Shown piece after piece: positions 10,552 through 22,266 of a stretch of DNA of 64,000 bases (its first letter is position 1; every line of letters starts with the position of its first letter). The stretch covers positions 5,146,001 to 5,210,000 of the forward strand of contig JBANDB010000005.1 of assembly GCA_037576215.1 (NCBI GenBank), written 5' to 3'. The notes under the pieces are model-generated. The model was not told the origin of the DNA. It did not search any database and saw nothing but the letters and a program-made list of their open reading frames with translations. The stretch is from Armillaria gallica. Lineage: Eukaryota; Basidiomycota; Agaricomycetes; Agaricales; Physalacriaceae. Made by a program: the position numbers and the translations under genes.

Positions 10552-11952
10552 ATGCCAGAGTCGCATCCCCAGAAAGCGCTACCTATAGAGGCTGGTATCC
10601 AGTCAATGACTGCAGCCACTGACCTGACGTCGACGGCTCCCGCTCGAGTCAATTCACCAAACATACTTGCCCCGACATTTGCATCTCCTACTGCGCCACA
10701 TACCGTTGCTCCTTCGCTGGAAGAAGTACCTGCTACTACCCTAACCGCAGGAAATACTCTTTCGCCATCAGCAACACCCACTCCTGCACAGGCGATCATA
10801 TCCCAGCTGCAGCCGAGTATTCCTACTTCTACACAAACCAAACCATTGGCTCCTGTAGCAGCAGCTGATAATAAACCATCTTCGAGCTCGTCGCAGCCGA
10901 CGCCTCCATCTCTTGATGCCGAATATGCACCCACGAAGCCGACTCATATCCCTGTGAACACCACTTCCGCTACCACTGCGCCTGTCCTCACCGCGGGCGT
11001 AGCTACTGTTGGACCTACTTTTAAGAACGCGATGTTCCAGGTCCATGGTCCCATTCCCACGAAACCATCAGAAACCACTGCACCGACAGTCCCGAAACCA
11101 GCAGCTAGTACCACCCCGACTGAAATCTCCGTGTCTACCCAACAAATGAATAATACGCACTCTAGCATCATAGATTCTTCGAATGGACATGACCACGTCA
11201 ACCGACCTCTGCCTCCCATACCAGCGCTTGACTGGATTGTTCCTTACGAGTCTAAGGTAGGTCTCTTCTTCAGATGCTGATCCAATCTACTCACTCTAAA
11301 CAGATCCACGTCAAAACAGTAGAGGAGCGGATACTACCTACGATTATAGCGGCAGAGGTGGAGAGGAAGAAATACGCGGAGCGCGCGATGATGAAAGGGT
11401 ACACCATGAACATTGCTATCGGTAAGCCTTTGCACCTCTGGAAAGATACCGCGGAACGAAATGTCTTGTATAGGCATACAGCTCCTTGTTGGTGCTCTAA
11501 CGACTGCCATCTCAGCACTTGTTACAGGACGTGAGGTGCGAGATCTGTATTCTACACCTAGATATGCTTACCGAAGGTTCTTTCCATGTTAGATCACGAT
11601 CGTCCTGCCCATCCTCGGTAAAGTTATATCTCCCTATTCCCGTACCTCAGTGTTGATCATTTCTTCCGACTAGGGGGTATATCAACGCTTACAGCAGCCT
11701 TCCTCACCAGAGCCCGAGGATCGAACGAACCGGAGCGATCCCTAATGGTGGCAAGAGATCTCGAGCAGTTCAACAGGGAATGTAAGGCGTTTCTGGTAGA
11801 TTTTGGGTCGAGCACGGAGGATGTTCATAAGAGGGAGGTACAAAGGCTGAGAAATAGATTCGAAGAGATCTTGAGAGATGCGGATACGTAAGTGAGCCTT
11901 TTTTGCGATATTGTATGATGTGTTGAATGGACTATGTAGGGAGAAAAAATGA
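10552..11952 (+). CDS. SLATT-fungal domain membrane protein with long low-complexity N-terminus
   Basis: The first exon (10552 to about 11256) encodes about 235 residues rich in Thr, Pro, Ala and Ser, probably disordered. The second half is the conserved part: ERILPTIIAAEVERKKYAER, MMKGYTMNIAIG, a first membrane helix LQLLVGALTTAISALVTGRE, a second helix ITIVLPILGGISTLTAAFLT, then RARGSNEPERSLMVARDLEQ and FNRECKAFLVDFG, a helical tail. This is the SLATT_fungal arrangement (two transmembrane helices flanked by helices). SLATT domains in bacteria are membrane effectors tied to nucleotide signalling; the role of the fungal form is not established. The last exon is only EKK-stop after an intron at about 11888-11939. 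At least five introns. The start at 10552 (MPESHPQ) is the first ATG in frame. Confidence 0.8.
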
Positions 11953-12276
11953 TCACCGATAAACAAGAACAATGGACAGAAAGACGTAATAGCATTTCAA
12001 TATTTAGCAGAAATAATAAAGTAGAGGATCTGGCAAGGGGTCAACGGCACGCCTATGTCTGAACAGGCCTCATCTAAGAGACACCATTAATAGCGTAAAA
12101 TGGGGTAAAGTATAGACCAGACCTTGAGAGCGACTTGATCGTTCGTCATTGGATGAATCGGTCCTGGGATTATTGGAAGTTTCAGTAAATCCAGTACCAG
12201 CGATTGCCATGAAACAGTTTCCAAGTAGGATTATGTACGAGAACCTGACAGTGATACGGTTTCGAACATGTACTTC

Positions 12277-12289
12277 AAAAAAAAAAAAA
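12277..12289 (-). terminator. Likely Pol III terminator of tRNA-Pro(AGG)
   Basis: A run of 13 A on the plus strand, that is 13 T on the strand of the tRNA gene, 21 bp beyond its 3' end. This is a strong RNA polymerase III stop signal. Confidence 0.7.
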
Positions 12290-12310
12290 GTTTAAACACC
12301 CTACCAAACG

Positions 12311-12405
12311 GGCTTGACTGGGAATTGAACCCAGGACCTCCTCGAAATAGCGGGACCACATAATAAGCACCCTAACAAGGAATCATACTACTAGACCATC
12401 AAGCC
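12311..12405 (-). tRNA. tRNA-Pro (AGG) with intron
   Basis: On the minus strand the 5' end GGCTTGA pairs with 3' TCAAGCC to form the acceptor stem. The T arm reads CTGGGTTCAATTCCCAG. The anticodon stem is CCTTG / CGAGG with loop TTAGGG..., giving anticodon AGG. About 24 nt of intron sit just after anticodon position 37 (canonical place), leaving about 71 nt mature RNA. Body and arms match the tRNA-Pro at 47737. A T-run terminator follows. Confidence 0.88.
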
Positions 12406-13589
12406 AGTATCATTTTTGGGATGAATTTGAGGTTGCCACGGCGAGGGTACGTTGGCAATGGTAGGGAAACGACATATCTAGAGGGTACTTAGAGCTGGTC
12501 ATTCTGCGGATATGAGACTCAGGAAACAGGCTTGCACAGCCACTTACTTCTTCCAGACGGCTACGTTTACCTTGAGTCTATGTCTTGAAGTTGAACGTTG
12601 GACAGAAGTACACAGAAAAGTATGAAGAGTTATGAAGTCCCGTGTTGAAATAAAGCGCTAAGCACCCCTTTATAATATTTATCAATGGACTCGCCAATAT
12701 CTGTATCGATGTCAATCAGGGATAATGCACGACGAACGGATAGTCAATCATATTTGAGGGCCTATTTGTTTGATGGTATCCGCGTCGAACTCCCAAAGAT
12801 TTATTTTGACGGGACGAGGAAAGAGTCAACCGCTTCAAGTTCTACTGCAAACCGGAACGCATGGCCGTCTCCACAGTGATCCAGCCAAGTTCGTGGTATC
12901 ATTGAGGCCGACTGCCCATGCGACTATCCCCGATGTCAATGTCATGTGGAATGTTGCAGATTCGGAGAATTCATGCTGTGTAGCAGTTCCGTGAAAGCGC
13001 CGATAAAGGATAAGGTCAAGCTATTTACGTCCTTGCTCTTAAGTACTGGAAGGGGCCCTTCGGCAGATGTAGATGAAGGCATCACAAATTTGCCTTGCCA
13101 TTGATACAGTGTCGTTCCACCTACCGTAAGGGTCGTCCCAAGTTCCGAAGGCGAAGTAAACGGGGACCTCAACAACGTTTTTCTTGACTAGGGAGCAAAA
13201 TATTGGGGGAACCTTATCAGAACGAGGTTTCAATGAGGTGGCGGGAAAAGTGAGGCGGAAAACCCAGCCAGCAGCATCGACTCGTCAATAGGTAAATCTC
13301 GGTTTGAAAGATAAGCATTAATGTAATGAAACGGGGTACTTCAGGCCAGGGAACGCGTTAAAAGAGCTCAAGGAAGGGTCCAAGTCATGACTATGCCGAA
13401 GAAGGAAATGACAGAATATGACTAATGATCGGCACGCGACCAGTCGGCAACAGTCCTTATCTCACCCCTTTGGGTGTTGTTGCGTACGCAAGCTCTCTTG
13501 AACTCCAACCACCAACATCTCCCGTTTCCCTATATATTGACCCTCCTGCGACCTGCTACGATATCCAACTTGCTGTCCCCTCTTTCTCA
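12406..13589. other. Intergenic, no gene recognised
   Basis: About 1.2 kb. An open minus-strand frame at about 12942-13233 (containing VYFAFGTWDDPYGRWNDTVS and ICDAFIYICRRAP) has no recognisable family or splice support, so I do not call it. The right part contains the M36 promoter, with a TATA-like ctatatattg about 55 bp before the start codon (about 13530-13540). Confidence 0.5.
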
Positions 13590-16389
13590 ATGCGTTGTTT
13601 AGTCATCGCGTCGCTGGCTGTCCTAGCGGTAGCCCACTCGAGTCACACGAGCCCTACACGACTACGGAAGTCATTGGGATTCGGCCCTGTGCATCCTCAT
13701 GCGGTGTATCACTCCAGTCCTTATCAGATTACCACGAACGGTTTCCTTCCGTTAGCTCTCATAGAGGACCCTTTTGAGGTCGCGAAGCTCTTCATAGAGG
13801 ATATCCTAGCCAACCAGCTCTCAGATACCAGCTCTTATAGAATTCGGAAGGATTCCTATACCGACAAGAATACCGGAATTACCCATGTCTACGTTCGCCA
13901 GATTGTTAATGGCCTAGAGGTTGTTGATGGTGATATGAACATCAACATCAAGGATGGTTTAGTGATATCATATGGTAACTCGGTAAGTTTTGCGCTTCCT
14001 CGGCCTTGAGCCTCGCCTAACTCGTCTTTAGTTTTACAAAGGACCGACTCCTCAGGCTTTCTCCAACCCCGACCTCGATGACATACGTCACCCTCACCGA
14101 GAGTACTGCGAGGAACTCGAGGTTGAGATGAAGAGCCGTCTTGATTCCTTCCTGGGACAGTATGGGCAGACCGTCATGGAGGAATTTGGTTCTTGGGAAT
14201 CTCACCCTAAATTCCGCTCATTCTTTGGACCCCTAGCGCATATACACACTTCCAACTGCCGTGCTACGCATCTTCCTTATGACATGGCCTCTTCGGCCGA
14301 GGTCGATTTTGCTGATGTTCGGCCTGCTCTTCTCCAGTTCATGCTGGCGGCAACCCCTGATGACAAGATGGTCAATGACATTCTTGCCAACTATGACGAG
14401 TATCTCGCGAAGATGTCTGTCTCTCGGGAAGATCACTTTGTTAATCCCGACGAGCCTGTCGTCATGTCTATCGACAACGTTCCGGACGCCGTCAACCCCG
14501 TGAGGTCGAGCTTGACCTACATTCAAGTGCCCAACAAGAAGGGTGACAGTACCGATCTCAACCTAGTTTGGAGGGTAAGTGACGATCCTTCTCCGCCGTC
14601 ATCGCGACTTATACAGCCCTTAGTTCGAAGTGGAGATGCAAGACAACTGGTATGATGCCGCCGTTTCCGCAACATCCCCTCACCGTATCATCTCCGTCGT
14701 CGACTGGGCGTCGGATGCCCCTATTCCTACTCCGGAACCCTCCGTCGAACCGGCTACTTACAACATCTTCGGCTGGGGTACGAATGATCCTGAGGAAGGC
14801 AAACGTACCATCGTGAAGGAGAACTTTGACATTTTGGCATCCCCTGTGGGCTGGCATGCAATTCCTTATGCCAACGACCCGTCTCTGAAAGGCGTCAAAC
14901 TCAACAGCAAGCAATTTTGGAGGAACACCACAACAACTTGGGGCAACAACGTAAGTTGATGCTTTCTCCAGAAGAACTGCTATAACTGGGGGTTCGTAGG
15001 TCTTTGCACAGGAGAACTGGGAAGGTCAAAACTCATTCATCGACAACTACCGTCCCGACGCAGGTGTTGACAAGGCCTTTGACTACAAATATGCGCCCAA
15101 GGTCACCGACAAGGTTGACGCGCAAGACGAGGCGTATAGTTACATCAATGCCACTGTCACTCAGCTGTTCTATACTACCAACATCATACATGACTTCTAC
15201 TACAGGTAAACACGCTCCCTCCTTTAGGTTCTTCCCATTGACCCGTGTCTTTAGGTACGGATTCGATGAGGTCTCTGGCAACTTCCAACAACACAACTTC
15301 GGTCGTGGAGGCGAGGAGAATGACGCCGTTATTGCCAACGCTCAGGACGGTTCCGGATATAACAACGCCAATTTCATGACCCCGCCTGATGGTCGTAACG
15401 GACGCATGAGGATGTACTTGTGGAACACTGCTCTACCCTACAGAGATGGGGATATGGAAGCAGGCATCGTCATTCATGAGTTGAGTCATGGTTTGAGCAC
15501 TCGGTTGACTGGTGGACCTGCAAGCTCCTCATGTTTGGGCTGGGGCGAGAGTGGTGGTATGGGTGAGGGCTGGGGAGGTAAGCGATGTTGTTGTCCTTGT
15601 CGTTGTGCCGTTGTTGATCATGTCGTACAGACTTCTTGGCTACCACCATCCGAAGCACGAGCGAATACTCTGACTTCCCTATGGGCGCATGGGCTGCTAA
15701 TCGCGAACAGGGTATCAGGAACTACCCTTACTCTCTTGTAAGTCGGGCGTGCATCGTTTCTCTCTCGTTCTGACATATTTTCGTAGAACGATACCATCAA
15801 CCCTTCGACCTATCAGACTTTGGACAAGCCTGGTTACTGGGGTGTCCACGCCATTGGTGAAGTCTGGGCTCAGATACTCTGGGTCGTCGAGCAGCGTCTC
15901 ATTGCTATACATGGGTTCAGCGATGACTTGTTCCCTCCTGCTCCCCTGGCTGACGGTACCGTCCCCGAGGGCAAGTTTTACCGACCTCGTGCTGGCAAGA
16001 AGGCTTTGGTACCCAAACATGGCAACTCGTTGATCGTCCAGTATGTTTCTTCCTTCGCTTCTACTCTTCTTGTTACTCATCTACTTTGGAAATTAGGCTC
16101 GTCATCAACGGAATGAAACTACAACCCTGCCGACCAGGCTTCTTCGAAGCTCGTGATGCGATTATTCAAGCCGATGAACAGCTCACTGGGGGAGAGAACT
16201 TTTGCACGCTTTGGAAAGCCTTCGCGGAGCGCGGGCTTGGCGTGGATTCGAGGGTCGATGGTAAGACTCCTTGGGGTGGAGGAATTAGAACGAATGTAAG
16301 TCGTTTTTTACTTCTTTTTTGCAAAGAATATTATTGATGGATGGTCGATTAACCTATAGGGCTATACCGTTCCCACTGCTTGCCAGTGA
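13590..16389 (+). CDS. Fungalysin, secreted M36 zinc metallopeptidase
   Basis: Extracellular protein-degrading enzyme. It starts with a signal peptide ([17 protein letters not shown]), continues into an FTP-type propeptide ([20 protein letters not shown] at about 13890) and then the peptidase. Catalytic zinc site [14 protein letters not shown] at 15475 (HExxH), third ligand Glu in GMGEGWGDF (split by an intron after 15579). Other M36 hallmarks: [60 protein letters not shown] and DGMKLQPC-like [20 protein letters not shown]. The last tiny exon reads [13 protein letters not shown]. Nine exons, about 790 residues by my count, longer than the usual about 630 of ascomycete fungalysins because the propeptide region is long. 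No breaks. Confidence 0.95.
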
Positions 16390-17377
16390 GCGTTAATGAA
16401 CATTCTAGATAACTACTATATCTACTACGTATATACATCCCCATGTACAACTAGTTATGACTACTGTTTTGGTTCAATGCGCGATGATATTACAGTAACT
16501 GAATCACAACCAAAGTCAGTATCATTGGAGGTGCGTTATCAGTCTTAGTATAAACCGTGCCTCTAAATACTTCCTGACCATGGACTGAGTTTCTCTCGTA
16601 GAATACTACATACCGAGAGGAATCGTGTTGTTTTGTTCTCGATTACCGTGCTTGTCAAGGTCTGTCAGTGTGGGTCTAAATTTGCGAACTTAGTAACGTG
16701 ACGTTACAAAATATTCGCGTCATAGCTTAGTAATCTTACGTCTTTGGAAATTAGGCCACAGCGGCAATCTCCGTGTCCAAAGTAGCCATGGCCCTCCACA
16801 ACAGCAAAAGTACTGCCTCGTTATTGAATTCTATCTCGAATCAGTACATAATATGCTGAAAGGGTCAAATCTGAATGGAGTCTCACCTGCCTATTTTTGA
16901 ACTTTGTACCTCAGCATGAAAAATTTGCAACGTGGTACTTAGGTTGAACACTATGAAATGTTATTTGGAAGTAGTTATTGGAAACGGAAACAGCTTAGCA
17001 AGGTATCAATATCGTTCGCTAGTACTATCATACTTCCAGCTTTTGAATGAGCATTCATAGTATAGCGTATCACGTGATATGACATCATAACAAGCCGACC
17101 ATTCAAGTTGGGTACTTACTACTGCTGTCGTATCATGAGTTGGATGTACGGCAGGCCGTCCATGGAGCATCAACTCCACTTTGTGATAGGCGCCTCGAGC
17201 TGGACCTGGAACAGTGCCTTATCCTAATGCCTTCTTCAAGTTCGCGGCTAGTGGCTGGAGCACACCTGTCTCCCTATCACCCCACCCCTGCGACTTGTGA
17301 TCATTACTATCCAGCCCGTATTCTCTGGCGACGAGTACATTTGCACTCTCCTTCTCGTTATATCTGAGCTGCTGAGA
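16390..17377. other. Intergenic, no gene recognised
   Basis: About 1 kb, rather AT-rich, no supported coding frame. A palindromic CACGTG-type element (tatcacgtgatatgac) lies at about 17067-17083 and could bind a bHLH regulator. The first part is the M36 3' UTR. Confidence 0.4.
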
Positions 17378-19647
17378 ATGTCGGTTACGGTCCCGCACTA
17401 CTGTCCTAATTTTTTGCAACAATTTTGGTTGAATAACGCGTACGTGCCGCGTCTTGATCCAGTTGACCGTCTTTTCAATTTTCAATAGCAGCCTTGGGCC
17501 TAGGCGCGTATATGGATACGATGTGTACGCGAACAAGCTCTCGGAAGTATGTCCCGATGTCATCAAGCCCGACATATCCGTTTTCCAGGACCTGATGCGG
17601 GGGCAACTGTGGCCTGGCACCCAACGGGCATTATCCGAGGCAGAACTATCTTTCTTGAAGCTGCAACATCAGGCCGAAGAAATTCTCAATGACATCATCC
17701 ATGCTGTTGATCTTCCGAAATTTCAACGTGATGGATGCAAATATATCCCGATTGAATCTTCTTCAATTACTCTTCTCATCAAATACCTCGTCTTTCTTCG
17801 TTTCAGGAACAGTCCTAAGTATTCTGAAATCGTACATCGCCTTTTCTATGATTCCGACACGAAAGGGAAACTGGACCTCACTGTGTTCGGCCATATATTT
17901 TCCCAAATCCGGTGCATGGTCTTCCTCAAGGCCATTGCTAAATTTCTTGGTTCTGACTCAAACAAGAGGCCGACCACTTGGGATATTGAAGATTCGTTCA
18001 GGCAGGGTAAAAGCCAGATGCCGAATGTGCGTGCAGACGTCATTGAAGAAGCCATTGATATGTACTGTTGGAATGTCGCTGATGGCTCAGACATTGTTGT
18101 CGGCGTCACGTCCGATGAGAAAGTTGAGTTCCTGTTGCCAGATGGATGCTATGGGACGCTAGATGAGAGCTTTGGGCTGAAGATTGGAGATGAGGATGTG
18201 TAAGTCTGTTCCATGACGTCAGCGATGCACCTTACTCAGTATATTGCAGCGATGAACGCGATTTCTTCTTTCCTATCCTCCCAACTGTTGCTGTGTACGT
18301 CCTCGGTACTGTCACCAGATCCTCGCATGCTCGTCTCGCTGCAATTCCTCTTGACCACGAGTCCGAGATAGATGTTCACCTTCGCAATGCCATGATCCTC
18401 TCTGCCGTACCACGTATGAACCAGTCGTCATCATCACCAAAGCTATACTTTTCTTCCCTCTCTTCCGTCACACGCTCGATCTCCTCGTACGACGAATTTC
18501 GATGCAGATGGATTCCTGAACTCTTCGCGGATTACAGTCGACTGAAGCAGCGATGTCGTCAAAAGTTCTTACAAGAGACGGTGACGAAGACGCTTATGGT
18601 GAAGGGCGACATAGCCGTCACCGACCTGACGGACGACATGGTCCTGATAGGTAAAGATGCAGTAGGCGGTGGAGCATTTAGTGATGTATGGAAAGGAAAG
18701 TGGTGGGACCTAGTGGAAGGGAAAGAACTCGCCGTCGCGGTCAAGTTTCTACGACCTGTGATGGTACAAAACAAGAAGGAGAAGCTGTTGAAGAGGCTGC
18801 AGGCGGAAGTGTTGACTTGGCATTATTTATGCCATATGAATGTGTCACAGCTGTACGGGATCGTGCAGAGTGAGAACAGGGTTGGAATGGTTTCGGCATG
18901 GTGCGAGTACGGGACCATCAGACATTACTTGAAGAACGTCAATCCGAAGGCGGATCGAATGAAACTAGCAAGTTCGGTTTTCTTCTCACAAATGTTCACT
19001 AACAGCTGTATATAGATGCATCAGATCGCGTCTGGTGTATCCTATCTGCACGGTTTCAAGCCTGTCATTATCCACGGTGACCTCAAAGGGGCGAGTATCT
19101 GATCGCCTTCTTTCCCTTTCTGCGTCTCATTTCGCTGATCATAGAGCAATATCTTAATTGATCACCAAGGCTACGCAATCATCTCCGACTTCGGTTTGAG
19201 CAAGGTCATGTCAGACTTCTCGGTTTCCTCATTCTTTGCGGGGTCGACGCGGTGGATGGCGCCAGAGATCGTTCAGGCTCTTGTTGAAGATAGGCCAGAG
19301 GATAACATGCCGCAAGTCACAACTGCGAGTGACGTATATGCTTTCGGCTCAGTCTGCCTTGAGGTTGGTGTCAAGCTTCCTATTTCTTTTAAAAAGCATT
19401 GATTGTACTGTTGTGTGGCTTGTAGGTCATGACCGGCGCTCTGCCCTACCCATGTCGAAAACATGACCCCGGAGTGATGATTGATATAATGAGAGGGATC
19501 AAACCGTCCATGGGCGCGCCGATGCCTAATTGCAAGGCGTTGGCGGTGCTGTTAAATAGGTGTTGGAACGAGGCACCCGCCTTAAGACCTAAGATGGAAG
19601 ATGTGCTGCAATCTCTAACGGTATTGAATGCTGAAGCGGGTCCATGA
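17378..19647 (+). CDS. DUF4238-like / protein kinase fusion (copy 1)
   Basis: Starts MSVTVPHYCPNFLQQFWLNN, the HY-P-FL--F opening of DUF4238-type proteins; after an intron (17440-17487) follow YGYDVYANKLSEV, LIKYLVFLRFRNSPKYSEIV (about 17790) and DERDFFFPILPTVAVYVLG. The C-terminal half is a TKL-like kinase: GGGAFSDVWKGKWWD (glycine loop, about 18665), AVKFLRP (beta-3 Lys), HGDLKGSNIL (catalytic loop, spliced at about 19092/19145), DFGLSKVMSDFS, WMAPEIV, ASDVYAFGSVCLEV, and CWNEAPALRPKMEDVLQSLT before TGA. One intron at about 18970-19016 uses a GC donor (gcaagt...tatag). Frame is open throughout, so it looks functional. DUF4238 itself has no known function; the naming rests on motif resemblance. 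A paralogue in opposite orientation sits at 24639-26930. Confidence 0.82.
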
Positions 19648-19664
19648 GATGTTTACATATATAT

Positions 19665-20350
19665 ATACTAATCTAAGGTCATTTATATCGTGGTAGCATG
19701 TTTTACTACTACTTAGCATTCTGGAGGAGATAACACGTAGCTCAGCCACGCCCATGTGTGGTCCAAAATGATTATGAGAGGGGAGCATGTGTCCAGATTA
19801 CACGCCAAATAAGATGTAGAATTGGATAAAACATACAGGCGTCAAGTCCAGCATGTACGTCCGACACACATTACTGAATACTACAGCATTTCATCTGAAC
19901 GAAACAATCCCCCAATCGATATTATTACTGGTACCGCAGTAACTCAACGCTATTCACAGGACTGGCAGCGACCTGGGAAACTTCTCGAACGCGCTCTGTG
20001 GGCAGGACAGCTCGAATAAGTAATCAAAAATGCAAGACAGCGTATCTTTTCTATTGACGAACTCTTCAGTAAAGCTTAGAGAAAGTGTTAACCTCTTCCA
20101 AGTGGGTGAAACAGCCTGATGTTACGGATGTAGGCTGCGAACAGGGTCGGCACAGAGGTAGCCGAGAATTTCATCAAAATTTCCCACGGGGCGGTTATCA
20201 AGAACCAACTACAACTGTTACGATGACTGGGTTGGACTAGCGTCCTTTGACGATGAACTGTCCATTGTTACGCACTTATTGGAGAGTTTTCCCCTATGCT
20301 CGAGTCTTCATACGGCTAGTGAACTTCATGCTCTCCGCTGAAATTTGAAA
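19665..20350 (+). repeat. 3' flank of kinase copy 1, repeated at 23930-24190
   Basis: Blocks in this non-coding stretch recur further right in the same orientation and order: atcgtggtagcatgttttac (19688) versus atcgtagctgcatgttttac (23953), and ctcgagtcttcatacg...catgctctccgc (20299) versus 24139. No gene is seen in the remainder of 19648-20637; ORF fragments at 19822-20019 have no support. Confidence 0.65.
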
Positions 20351-20637
20351 GATGAACAAGTTCGCACGGCGTAGGCTGCAAGTTGTTTAACACATAGGAG
20401 ATACATTCACGGATAAAATTGATATCCGAGTGATATAAGGTACGTAGTATGCCTTTTTTCGGGAACCATATCTGAGTACCTGTGCGCCTATGCAGTTATC
20501 GTTCCTTCAATTTCCATAGCTGACGGCATTTTCTTCTTGCCTATCGTTATCGACAGATTGAGCTTGTGGGTCACTAGCTAAGTATCACTGCCCCCATAAT
20601 ATATATACCGCATTTTTGCGCACATACATTCACTCAA

Positions 20638-21256
20638 ATGCCAGCTGTACCGATTATGGCTAACCGCGGCGCCGACGATTTGGACATCGTTTTTACTGTG
20701 GTATTGAGGTCGAGGCTTGGTATCAGTGATAGAAGCAAGGTGCGTGACGCATGCTTCTTGTCGTTCGACGTTCGTAGCTCATACCACTACGCACAGTTGA
20801 TTTTCAGTTATTTAGTTTGTGTTCATCCCATATCTGGGGTCGCCACTGCCTTCCCCGGACTGCAAAATGTTCTTTGTGGTATAATATACTCTTTGATGAG
20901 TTTGCGCAGCTGGCAGGACCGGTGGGAAAGGACGATTGGTCAAACCTTCGATGAGCCGTCATCGGAGTATCTCGTACTATTTCGCTCCTTTGTTTATATT
21001 TTCAGGTTTCCCTCCGTCGTGCCAAGCTTTCTCCAATGAAACATTTCAACTGTCGTCCCGCGGATTCCGCGGAAATTGGTCGACGTTGGCGCAGCTATGC
21101 CAGTGGCTCCGCTGCAAAGCGTCTTCTTGAAATGGACATTATTGGTATGTCGTGTTACTTCCCGCAACACTGATTCCAATCCGTGACCTTTAAGTAAATA
21201 CCATAGGAGGGGACAATGCTTTTTCATGCGGAGACGCAACCGTCATTCCCAAGTAA
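20638..21256 (+). CDS. Unknown small gene, hypothetical protein
   Basis: An ATG at 20638 (MPAVPIMANRGADDLDIVF) with a TATA-like atatatata about 40 bp upstream. One exon runs to about 20739 (donor gtgcgt), the next begins after ttttcag or cacag and includes WQDRWERTIGQTFDEPSSE. Then, after an intron (gtatct...attttcag), comes VSLRRAKLSPMKHFNCRPAD and SAEIGRRWRSYASGSAAKRL; after another intron (gtatgt...ccatag) the tail GGDNAFSCGDATVIPK-stop. The last two introns keep frame, which supports a real gene of about 160-190 residues. No family recognised; the C-terminal part is basic. Confidence 0.5.
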
Positions 21257-22266
21257 CAATGGGTCTTTAAGCGTCAAAGAGTGATGTCGCCCTGGACCGC
21301 CTTTCCAACTGTGCTCCAATTAGCGCACTAAAACCAGAAAGCTTAGCGCTATCGGCAAAACAGTAGACCAAACGATTGCGTGACCTTACCAGCAGACTGC
21401 GGATGCTGCTGCGGGAATTGATTCTGGCTTCGAAGGTATACACCTCCGTACTAAAGAACATCAGGCATGTTGTCAATGGAACACTGTTGAACATGACGCC
21501 GAGTCAAAAAGTGACAATTTCTCGTTTCCGCTTCCCTGAAAGTGACATATAGGCCTACGAGTTCCTCCCTCGATATTCGACCTGATAGCTTTGACGTTAT
21601 CCTTGGATGCAACTCAGAGATCAAGCCACTACCATAACCTTACTTCGTACGTACTATCTGTACTCTTACTCGTTTGATTCAAGTAATCATTCCGTTGTTT
21701 TGTTTTTGGAAAATTGGAAGCCTGTCCAGTGTCAACGGGGTAGGTGTTTAGATGACTTTTAAGTCTCCTGATCAGCGGTGGACTGCGCCTCTGCGCCTCT
21801 GGTAAGCAAATGAGAAAGAAGGTATTTGTCGGCGCTTGGGCATCATTCAAGGTAGAGGGTTTTCTCGATGTGAAGTGACGATAACGACGATATAGTACCA
21901 GAACTCCTTCTGTAATTCTTCCTCGACTCATCAATTCGCCTTCGACTTTCGGTAGGCCAGCTTGACTAGTATCGCACGTCTCCGGATGGGCTTTGCAATG
22001 TCGCCGTCGACATTCGCTTCGGCACATGTCCAAAGTATTTTTTCCGGCTACCTTCCATTGACCTTCCATCAGATCTGCACAACGTGTCACGACGGTTTAC
22101 AGTGTCCGCCGTAATAAGGCAAAGCACTCAACCAATGTCGAGGATGATCAGCCAATAGGATATCGTAAAATGAGCAACTAATGTTTCTGTATTGTTGTAT
22201 GAACTGCGGACACTGAGGCTATATAAACTGACGAACCTCTTCACCAAAATTCCCATCTTCAACATT
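21257..22266. other. Intergenic, no gene recognised
   Basis: About 1 kb. A short plus frame at about 21575-21640 (DIRPDSFDVILGCNSEIK) recalls the end of a retropepsin domain but is too short to call. A 153-codon minus frame (21629-22090) has no recognisable family. The right end holds the promoter of the dioxygenase gene, with tatataaac at about 22219. Confidence 0.4.

Noticed and set aside
10503..10934. 143-codon minus-strand frame
   Set aside because: Mirror of the Thr/Pro/Ala-rich SLATT leader, low complexity only.
12942..13233. Minus-strand frame with FGTWDDPYGRWNDTVS
   Set aside because: No start or splice evidence and no family known to me; left as intergenic.
21575..21645. Retropepsin-like DSFDVILGCNSEIK stretch
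   Set aside because: Only about 20 residues; no reverse transcriptase, LTR or integrase near it.
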